6,562 bases of DNA, taken from contig CALAYY010000214.1 of NCBI GenBank assembly GCA_937895465.1, forward strand, positions 1-6,562, written 5' to 3'. Positions 1-5,162 of the stretch are shown piece after piece. How positions within the stretch are numbered: the stretch's first letter is position 1; every line of letters starts with the position of its first letter. The notes below the pieces were generated by a model that made no database searches, was not told where the DNA came from, and worked only from the letters and a program-made list of their open reading frames with translations. The DNA is from an uncultured Clostridia bacterium. Its GTDB lineage: Bacteria > Bacillota > Clostridia > Christensenellales > DUVY01. A program made the position numbers and the translations under genes.

Positions 1-896
1 AGGTTATGCGAAATATGCGGTATAAGAGTAGGAAAATTTTTATTAATATAATCTACAAAAGCAGGACAGCATGAGCTTGTCAAAAAGCCTTTTTCCGTTA
101 ACTCTTTTGACTCTGCATAAGCAACCATATCAGCACCAAGTGCTGCTTCTACTACACTATAAAACCCTAAAGCCTTGATTGCCGCTATAACCTGACCAAG
201 CTTGGCGTATGTAAATTGGCTGGAAATTGACGGTGCCACTACTGCATAAACCTTGTAAGCCGTGTTGTTCTCGCTCTTTTTCAATATATCAACTACATCC
301 AAAACAAATGACTTATCTGAAATTGCCCCAAAAGGACATTGATAAACACAAGCACCGCATGCAATACATTTCTCGTTTTCTATCTTAGCGGCGTTGTTTT
401 CGTCCATGCTGATTGCCTTGACTTTACAAGCTGATTGACAAGGTCTTTTGAAATTATTAATTGCGTTATAAGGGCAAACCTTAGCACACAAGCCGCACTC
501 CACGCATTTTGATTTGTCAATATGCGCCTTTTGCTGATGGTCAAAGGTTATGGCGTTTCTTTTGCATGCATCTTCGCATCTATGCGCAAGACAGCCCCTG
601 CAAGAATCAGTAACAGTATAACCGCCAGCAGGGCAATCATCACAAGCAATATCAATAACTTCAATAACATTGGGGTTGTTCTTGTCTCCGCCCATCGCAA
701 GCTTTATTCTTTCGGACAATATTGCTCTTTCTTTATATACACAGCAACGCATGGTAGCATGCTTGCCGGGCACTATTGTTTTGGGAATGTCATTGATGTT
801 TTCTAATAAACTATCTTCGAATGAATGCCTTGCAACTTCACGCAAGACTTTATATTTTAGATGCTGCACCTTGGTATCAAATTTTCTGATTTTCAT
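1..896 (-). CDS. Group B-type [FeFe] hydrogenase, N-terminal part (cut by left edge)
   Basis: This frame is open without a stop from ATG 894-896 to the left edge, giving 298 residues; the rest of the H-cluster domain lies outside. Visible in order: an N-terminal region of about 80 residues; a Cys-rich segment with C85, C88, C99, C102, C107 and C111 (CRGCLAHRC, then AC); a ferredoxin motif C131-C134-C137-C141P; an extra pair C153/C157 in RPCQSAC; a second ferredoxin motif C177-C180-C183-C187P; and the start of the catalytic domain (VVAPSISSQF, about 220-229) with the first H-cluster signature TSSCCPAFV at 273-281. Both Cys are present there, so the proton-relay Cys (C276) and the cluster ligand (C277) are kept. 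This pattern matches the monomeric group B (B1/B3) [FeFe] hydrogenases, cytoplasmic enzymes whose physiological role and partner are poorly known; ferredoxin is presumed. An in-frame TAA lies six codons upstream of the ATG with no other start between, which fixes the start. AAAGGG (907-912) is a weak ribosome site 10 bases away. The gene has its own probable promoter. Confidence 0.9.
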   Translation of the reverse strand, partial: MKIRKFDTKVQHLKYKVLREVARHSFEDSLLENINDIPKTIVPGKHATMRCCVYKERAILSERIKLAMGGDKNNPNVIEVIDIACDDCPAGGYTVTDSCRGCLAHRCEDACKRNAITFDHQQKAHIDKSKCVECGLCAKVCPYNAINNFKRPCQSACKVKAISMDENNAAKIENEKCIACGACVYQCPFGAISDKSFVLDVVDILKKSENNTAYKVYAVVAPSISSQFTYAKLGQVIAAIKALGFYSVVEAALGADMVAYAESKELTEKGFLTSSCCPAFVDYINKNFPTLIPHISHN

Positions 897-1008
897 TTCT
901 TTATATCCCTTTCTTTAGTTACACCCGTTTTCCCCTGCCCTATTCTATCATCTTTTTTGCTTTCTGACCATAGTAAAACACGGTTATTTTATATTTACCA
1001 TTTATTTA
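897..1008. other. 112-base intergenic gap between phosphatase and group B hydrogenase genes
   Basis: This is the only gap longer than 12 bases in the window. It holds the candidate promoter (942-970), a G-rich leader and a weak AAAGGG ribosome site. I looked for an intrinsic terminator after the phosphatase stop codon (1009-1011). The only hairpin seen (about 970-987) is short, has G-T pairs and is not followed by a T tract on the minus strand, so read-through from the upstream genes is possible. No small ORF or RNA gene is evident. Confidence 0.6.
942..970 (-). promoter_or_regulatory. Candidate sigma-A promoter for the group B hydrogenase gene
   Basis: Read on the minus strand, TGGTCA (965-970) matches the -35 consensus TTGACA at 4 of 6 positions, and TAGAAT (942-947) matches TATAAT at 5 of 6. 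The spacer is exactly 17 bases (948-964). Transcription would start near 935 and leave a leader of about 40 bases before the ATG at 896. It lies in the only intergenic gap of any size in the window. AT-rich DNA yields such matches by chance, so this is a moderate call. A G-rich stretch just downstream (about 920-940) could carry a regulator site, but I see no clear inverted repeat. Confidence 0.4.
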
Positions 1009-2172
1009 CTAATCATAATTGACTTCTACATATTTTCCCATGTTCTTAAGATTTTCGGATAAGGTTTCGACCAATTTTAATTTCATAGTGGTATCAATAG
1101 GCAGTCCCTGATGAGCGGCATTAATGCTCTGTCCCACAAAAAATGTTATATGTGTAGCTTCTTCAAACAACATATCGGCAAGCCTTGAAGCTCCGTCATT
1201 TCCGTCAAAATACTTGGGCGACAAATCACTGTTAGAAATATACTTTTCACACAAATAAAGCAGCTTGCGTAAGGTTAAAACTCCTTCCGTGGCAAGATCA
1301 ATTCCTTTGATATATCCTATGGGCGGTACATCTTCATCAGGAAAATCTAACGCTGTTTTAACATCTGTATTTAAATGTTTGGCGACTATTAATGAGCTAG
1401 TGCCGCCGCAAACAATCTTTTTGCCCTCACCCTTCAAAAATTCTGATATATAATAATTGTCCTTGTCTTTTTCAACAGGCGGTCCAACCATTATTCTTAC
1501 CTTTTGTTCTTTTCGCACTCTGACCGCCGCAACGGTAGTATCATCTCCCGGCTTGCCTAGATACAGGTCATTGCATGCACCTGCCACAAGCGAAGCAATA
1601 CAGCGTGCACTCATGCGTGGGTTAATCGCACGATTGATATAGTTCATAATATCTTCACGCTTCCACCCAAAATTAAGCGTCATTCCTATGCCTGCATGAA
1701 CTGCTCCGTCGCTCATGATTACAATAACATCATTTTCAGATAAATTAACATCTGTCTTATAAACAGTCTTGCCTAAAATCTCCATCTTTTGACGGACAAA
1801 ATCCTGACACCGCCCATCATGATACAAAATCACCTGCGGATTATCAAATTCTATAAGATATCCCTTGCCCTGATTATTGATATTAATTATTGAAAAGGTT
1901 GAATAAGCAATTCCGCGCACTTTGCATACCGGCAATGACTGCAAAATAGTTTCAAGACAATCTTCCATGCCTATGCCATTAGAAATCATAGTGCACAGTA
2001 TCTTGCTGGTCAAAGTCGCCAAAATATTAGCCTTAACTCCGCTGCCAAGACCGTCTGCTAAAACCAGCGTTATATAATCTCCGTTTTTACAATACTCTAC
2101 CTTATCGCCGCAAAGCTCTTCGTCTACATGATTAAGTGAAGTATAACCGTATTCAAGACAAAGCGAGCTCAT
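1009..2172 (-). CDS. SpoIIE/PP2C-family serine phosphatase with extra C-terminal domain, partner of the sensory hydrogenase
   Basis: A 387-residue predicted cytoplasmic metal-dependent Ser/Thr phosphatase. The SpoIIE-type PP2C domain spans about residues 5-222. The metal-binding acidic motifs are visible in the expected order: CGD (D23), LADGLGSG (D40-G41), MSDG (D155) and GDDTTVAAV (D210/D211). There is no membrane segment, unlike SpoIIE itself. Residues about 224-387 form a second region of unknown function with the striking patterns VGPPVEKDKD (229-238), VCGGTSS (254-260) and VPPIGYIKGIDLATEG (282-297). Similar tails occur, as I recall, in phosphatases encoded beside [FeFe]-hydrogenase-like proteins, but I know no tested role. 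The ATG overlaps the stop codon of the upstream HydS-like gene (ATGA, 2169-2172), and GGTGA sits six bases before it, so the two are probably translationally coupled. Inference: it is the output of a redox or H2 signal and dephosphorylates a protein, perhaps an anti-sigma-factor antagonist; no such partner is in the window. Confidence 0.87.
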   Translation of the reverse strand: MSSLCLEYGYTSLNHVDEELCGDKVEYCKNGDYITLVLADGLGSGVKANILATLTSKILCTMISNGIGMEDCLETILQSLPVCKVRGIAYSTFSIININNQGKGYLIEFDNPQVILYHDGRCQDFVRQKMEILGKTVYKTDVNLSENDVIVIMSDGAVHAGIGMTLNFGWKREDIMNYINRAINPRMSARCIASLVAGACNDLYLGKPGDDTTVAAVRVRKEQKVRIMVGPPVEKDKDNYYISEFLKGEGKKIVCGGTSSLIVAKHLNTDVKTALDFPDEDVPPIGYIKGIDLATEGVLTLRKLLYLCEKYISNSDLSPKYFDGNDGASRLADMLFEEATHITFFVGQSINAAHQGLPIDTTMKLKLVETLSENLKNMGKYVEVNYD

Positions 2173-3875
2173 TTGACTTCACCGTTTTCGTCTTGCAATG
2201 TTTTTTTGAGTTTTAATAACGCTACCTTTGTTTCTGCTGTAGTTTCGCCCAAAAGCGAGGCTATTTCCTGAGCCACACGCATTTGCTTTTTTATTACTTC
2301 ATCAGTTGTCTTTAAGGTTTCAAGTTTTACGCTTTTTAGCTTTTCTTCATAAGTGGTTTCTTCTGTAATATCCTTCATTATGCCGTATAAAAGACTATGG
2401 TTTTTTAACAAGATTATAGAAAGCTCCACATAAGAATCTGTTTTGCTTATATAGACCTTTTTATTATGTATGTTCTGGTTTTTGGATTTTGCAATTACAA
2501 AATCACTAAAATCAAAGCAATCGGCAGCATACATTCCGCAAGCATCGTTATATTCTATACCCAAAAGATTTTTTGCTCTGCCGTTAAGCTCCAAAATCTT
2601 ATAATCCCCATCCAGCAAAATTATACCGTTAGGACTGTTTTGTATCATCTCGTAAGACATGGATTCGGCACGCTCTCTCATATACGGCAGACACATGTCA
2701 ATATTGGCATAGCCGTTAAACACCGCCCATGCTTTTTCACGGCAGGTAGAATATCCGCAAGCTCCGCAATTTAACTCGTCTTCAATTGTATTTTTGCCTG
2801 TTTTTTGTAATATCTCTCTTATCTGCTGTTCGGTTGGGGTATGTTCTTTGGGACATATCCTTTGATGAATACATGAAAAATCCAAAAAACTATAATCATC
2901 TATATCAGCCGTCATAGGTTTATTCAAATCCTGCTGAACATAGCTTCTTACCGCTTCATTGGCTTTTACCGAGCCTCCAGCATTTTTTAGACTGCATGGA
3001 CCGTTAATGCATGCATATTCGCAAGAGTTCATCTCCAAAAACATCCCAGACAGGCTGTTGATATTATCCAGAACTTCTACACATTTTGCTACACCGTCAA
3101 CAGCTACATATTCATAACCGTCTGGATATCTATTAAAGGATTTGATTATTCCTCTGCTTATGGGATAATAACGGGCTTTGTTGGCTTGGCCGTCTAGAAC
3201 TGTTTGTTTGCTTTGTATTTTAATCTCAATTTTATTGTCTTTGAGCATTTCCAAAAGGTCTTCAAAGACAAGAACACCGTCAATAAGTGTGCTTTCTTTG
3301 GCTTCACGCTTTTTTGCAATGCAAGGACCTATAAAAACAATTTTACAGTCAGGATAGCGATGTTTCAAAATCTTAGCATGAGCAACCATGGGTGAAACTA
3401 CAGGCGCAAGATATTGTAAAGCGTCAGGATAATATAATTGAATCATACTGTTAACAGCAGGACATGCTGAGGTGATAAAGTTTTTGTACTTTTTGGTGTC
3501 TAAGATTTTGAGGTATTCTTCAGACACAGCCTTTGCACCTATTGCGGTTTCTTCAGCATCAAAAAACCCTAGTTTAATAAGTGCAGTTTTTATCGTTGAA
3601 AAATCATCCAGTCCAAAACTAGAGACAAATGACGGTGCAACGCTTGCTATAACCTTGCCGCCGTCTTTTAATAAGTTTTCAACCTCTATTCGCTCAGAAT
3701 GTACTCTTTTGGCATTTTGCGGACAAACACGAGTGCATTTGCCGCACAAAATACATCTGTTGTCAATAATCTGGGCATGATGATTAAAAACCTCAATAGC
3801 CTTGACAGGACATTCCCTCAAACACTTATAGCAATCTTTACACCTTGCATCTTTAAACTCAAGATAATTAACCAT
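2169..3875 (-). CDS. PAS-containing [FeFe]-hydrogenase-like sensor (HydS / group C type)
   Basis: A 568-residue predicted cytoplasmic iron-sulfur protein. Domains in order: two [4Fe-4S] ferredoxin motifs (C12, C15, C18, C22P; C41, C44, C47, C51P); an [FeFe]-hydrogenase large-subunit domain (about 73-310); C335 and C341; a 4Fe-4S domain (C370, C373, C378, C395, with NCGACGYSTCRE); a PAS domain (about 405-505, with NSPNGIILLD and MKDITEE); and a helical tail (about 505-568). The four H-cluster ligands are kept: C138 in TSACP, C185 in GPCIAKK, and C285 and C289 in SCEYAC. The relay Cys before C138 is Ala (A137), and the second and third signatures depart from the catalytic forms (MPCxxK; MACxGGC). 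That pattern and the PAS domain are those of putative sensory [FeFe] hydrogenases such as HydS of Thermotoga and Thermoanaerobacter, which have low activity. The gene starts 6 bases after the upstream [2Fe-2S] gene with no convincing Shine-Dalgarno site, so coupling is likely. It overlaps the phosphatase gene by four bases. Confidence 0.9.
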   Translation of the reverse strand: MVNYLEFKDARCKDCYKCLRECPVKAIEVFNHHAQIIDNRCILCGKCTRVCPQNAKRVHSERIEVENLLKDGGKVIASVAPSFVSSFGLDDFSTIKTALIKLGFFDAEETAIGAKAVSEEYLKILDTKKYKNFITSACPAVNSMIQLYYPDALQYLAPVVSPMVAHAKILKHRYPDCKIVFIGPCIAKKREAKESTLIDGVLVFEDLLEMLKDNKIEIKIQSKQTVLDGQANKARYYPISRGIIKSFNRYPDGYEYVAVDGVAKCVEVLDNINSLSGMFLEMNSCEYACINGPCSLKNAGGSVKANEAVRSYVQQDLNKPMTADIDDYSFLDFSCIHQRICPKEHTPTEQQIREILQKTGKNTIEDELNCGACGYSTCREKAWAVFNGYANIDMCLPYMRERAESMSYEMIQNSPNGIILLDGDYKILELNGRAKNLLGIEYNDACGMYAADCFDFSDFVIAKSKNQNIHNKKVYISKTDSYVELSIILLKNHSLLYGIMKDITEETTYEEKLKSVKLETLKTTDEVIKKQMRVAQEIASLLGETTAETKVALLKLKKTLQDENGEVK

Positions 3876-3881
3876 TTTTTC

Positions 3882-4127
3882 TTATCGTATCTTAGGATAA
3901 ACTTCTTCCAAAAATACCCTTTCTATATTTTCTTTGTTAAGCTTATGTAAAAAGATTTCATCGGCCGAGATATTAACACTATGCTGACATTGTCCCATAC
4001 AAAAGCTTGCTTGCATTTCAACTAATTCTTGCACACCGTATTTTTCGAGTACTTTATTAAGCTCTTCAATTACCGCATAAGACCCATGCAAATGACAAGA
4101 GCTTCCAACACAAATTTTGAGTTTCAA
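3882..4127 (-). CDS. Small [2Fe-2S] thioredoxin-like ferredoxin, second tandem copy
   Basis: An 81-residue protein of the NuoE/HndA-like thioredoxin-fold [2Fe-2S] family. It has the cluster pattern C-x4-C (C6, C11) then C-x3-C (C43, C47), and begins KLKICVGSSCHLHGS. It is a stand-alone single domain, about half the length of NuoE, whose extra N-terminal helices are missing. Expected role: one-electron carrier in the cytoplasm, here probably with the adjacent hydrogenase-like protein. The start is TTG at 4125-4127. AGGTGA (4132-4137), overlapping the TAG stop of the first copy, lies four bases upstream, no ATG is available, and the family motif begins at once, which supports the TTG. It shares the N-terminal motif and overall plan with its upstream neighbour, so it looks like an old duplicate that has since diverged. 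Confidence 0.85.
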   Translation of the reverse strand: MKLKICVGSSCHLHGSYAVIEELNKVLEKYGVQELVEMQASFCMGQCQHSVNISADEIFLHKLNKENIERVFLEEVYPKIR

Positions 4128-4135
4128 GTGATCAC

Positions 4136-4390
4136 CTATTTTTCTAGCTTTTTTAATAAAACATCTGTAAAGAACTGCTTAACCTGTTCTGGCTTAACAC
4201 AAAAATGCTCATCATCGACCAAAACATTAACGCCTTCATTAGTGCATTTGTTCATGCAAAATTCGCCGCTTAGATCAATCTTATCTTTGAGATTATTGGT
4301 ATCAATTAGGTATTGCATCTGCTCAACAACTTGTCTTGAACCTTTGAGATGACATGCACTTCCTATACATATTTTTACCTTTAACATCAT
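4136..4390 (-). CDS. Small [2Fe-2S] thioredoxin-like ferredoxin, first tandem copy
   Basis: An 84-residue single-domain [2Fe-2S] protein of the NuoE-like thioredoxin fold. The ligands are C8 and C13 (C-x4-C, in KICIGSACHLKGS) and C45 and C49 (C-x3-C, in EFCMNKC). A further Cys, C64, is outside the pattern. A longer frame starts at 4414 inside the kinase gene, but a strong AAGGAGG (4396-4402) points to the ATG pair at 4388-4390 and 4385-4387. The spacing is 5 or 8 bases from AGGAGG, so the true start may be the second ATG (83 residues). It is separated by 10 bases from the kinase gene and by 8 from its paralog. Proteins of this type are electron-transfer subunits of multi-subunit hydrogenases and formate dehydrogenases. 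No flavin/NADH-binding HydB/NuoF-like subunit is present here, so the electron partner is unknown; the hydrogenase-like sensor next door is the best guess. Confidence 0.86.
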   Translation of the reverse strand: MMLKVKICIGSACHLKGSRQVVEQMQYLIDTNNLKDKIDLSGEFCMNKCTNEGVNVLVDDEHFCVKPEQVKQFFTDVLLKKLEK

Positions 4391-4395
4391 ATCTT

Positions 4396-4402
4396 CCTCC
4401 TT
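4396..4402 (-). promoter_or_regulatory. Strong ribosome binding site that decides the start of the first [2Fe-2S] gene
   Basis: On the minus strand this reads AAGGAGG, a perfect Shine-Dalgarno core, and it overlaps the TAA stop codon of the kinase gene (4401-4403). It lies just upstream of ATGATG (4385-4390) and is downstream of the alternative start at 4414, which is therefore unlikely to be used. It is the strongest ribosome site seen in the window, suggesting that this small ferredoxin is made in larger amounts than its neighbours. Confidence 0.8.
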
Positions 4403-5150
4403 ATTCGTAGTCAACTACATCTATCCAGTGCATCAAAAATTCTTTTTCCTGAGGCTTGCCTTTAACTAATTGAGAGGCAGCAACAATAGGAATCCATTTT
4501 TGAACATATTGTTTTGCTGTATCTCTTTTTTGACAAAACAGATTGAGATATTTGTCCGCACCTTTTATGTCGCCTGTAAGCCAAAACAAAAGATAAGTCC
4601 GTGCCGCATCCGCACTTGCATTGCCTTGCGTTGCATGTGACCAATCCAAAATATACGGAACATTATCTTTGTTAATAATTATATTGCTGGGATTAAAATC
4701 CCCATGACATACTCTGTCTTTTTTGGGCATACCTGCAAGTCTAGTGTGCAAATCATACCTTATTGTAGCATTTAAAGGCGCCTGTGTAATCTTTCTGTCC
4801 ATCTTATCTCTCAGCTTATTAAGAAGCGGACATTTTTGAGCATGTACAGAAACCTGCAAATCAACAAACATATTGAGGTATTCATCATACTTATCAGGAT
4901 TTTCTTTCATAAGTGTGTCCAAAGTCTTGCCTTCAATATATTCAAGTACTATTGCCCATTTTCCTTCAATTTTGGTTACTTCCAAAATTTTGGGGATGTT
5001 GATTGCTGTTTCCTCTACTCTTGCCTGATTCAAGGCTTCGTTAAGTATATCTGCTTTTGAATAGTCTTGACTAAAGACCTTTATTGCTTTGTCTCCATCA
5101 CGATATATTGTCTTGTTATTTCTTACTGATAAAATTTTCTCTAATTTCAT
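4401..5150 (-). CDS. APH/choline-kinase-like phosphotransferase (TIGR02172-like)
   Basis: A 249-residue predicted cytoplasmic kinase of the protein-kinase-like fold. Visible: the N-lobe lysine in KAIKVF (K24) with a possible partner E38; the hinge region IVLEYIEGKTL (67-77); the catalytic loop HGDFNPSN (149-156, catalytic D151, metal-binding N156); and the second metal site ILDW (D169). This is the signature of aminoglycoside/choline/homoserine kinase-type enzymes. The overall sequence resembles the family known as TIGR02172, common in Clostridia, whose substrate is not known. Resistance to an aminoglycoside should not be inferred: nothing around it is a resistance locus, and most family members are housekeeping or unknown small-molecule kinases. 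AAGGGAG (5158-5164), which overlaps the adhE stop, lies seven bases before the ATG. Its place between adhE and the Fe-S genes suggests co-transcription, but its role there is open. Confidence 0.82.
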   Translation of the reverse strand: MKLEKILSVRNNKTIYRDGDKAIKVFSQDYSKADILNEALNQARVEETAINIPKILEVTKIEGKWAIVLEYIEGKTLDTLMKENPDKYDEYLNMFVDLQVSVHAQKCPLLNKLRDKMDRKITQAPLNATIRYDLHTRLAGMPKKDRVCHGDFNPSNIIINKDNVPYILDWSHATQGNASADAARTYLLFWLTGDIKGADKYLNLFCQKRDTAKQYVQKWIPIVAASQLVKGKPQEKEFLMHWIDVVDYE

Positions 5151-5162
5151 TTTCTTTCTCCC

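Noticed and set aside
522..918. Plus-strand open frames of 94 and 82 codons
   Set aside because: They lie opposite the Cys-rich part of the group B hydrogenase frame, which has clear family motifs; the plus-strand products show no recognisable domain.
970..1008. Intrinsic terminator after the phosphatase gene
   Set aside because: The only hairpin is short with G-T pairs and lacks a following T tract on the transcribed strand.
2466..2774. Plus-strand open frames inside the HydS-like gene, also at 3204-3395, 3472-3780 and 3699-3950
   Set aside because: They are antisense shadows of a well-supported 568-residue protein and have no motif or ribosome site of note.
2169..3875. Catalytic ferredoxin-dependent [FeFe] hydrogenase
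   Set aside because: The relay Cys is Ala, motifs 2 and 3 are divergent, and a PAS domain plus helical tail and a coupled phosphatase gene point to sensing.
4029..4352. 107-codon plus-strand frame across the two ferredoxin genes
   Set aside because: Both minus-strand proteins have complete [2Fe-2S] ligand sets; the antisense frame has no family features.
4391..4414. Upstream start at 4414 for the first [2Fe-2S] protein
   Set aside because: It would add MTTNKEED, overlap the kinase gene and lie upstream of the AAGGAGG site that clearly serves ATGATG at 4385-4390.
4401..5150. Aminoglycoside resistance gene
   Set aside because: The HGDxxPxN and ILDW motifs define the fold only; the sequence resembles a broad clostridial family of unknown substrate, and no mobile or resistance context is present.
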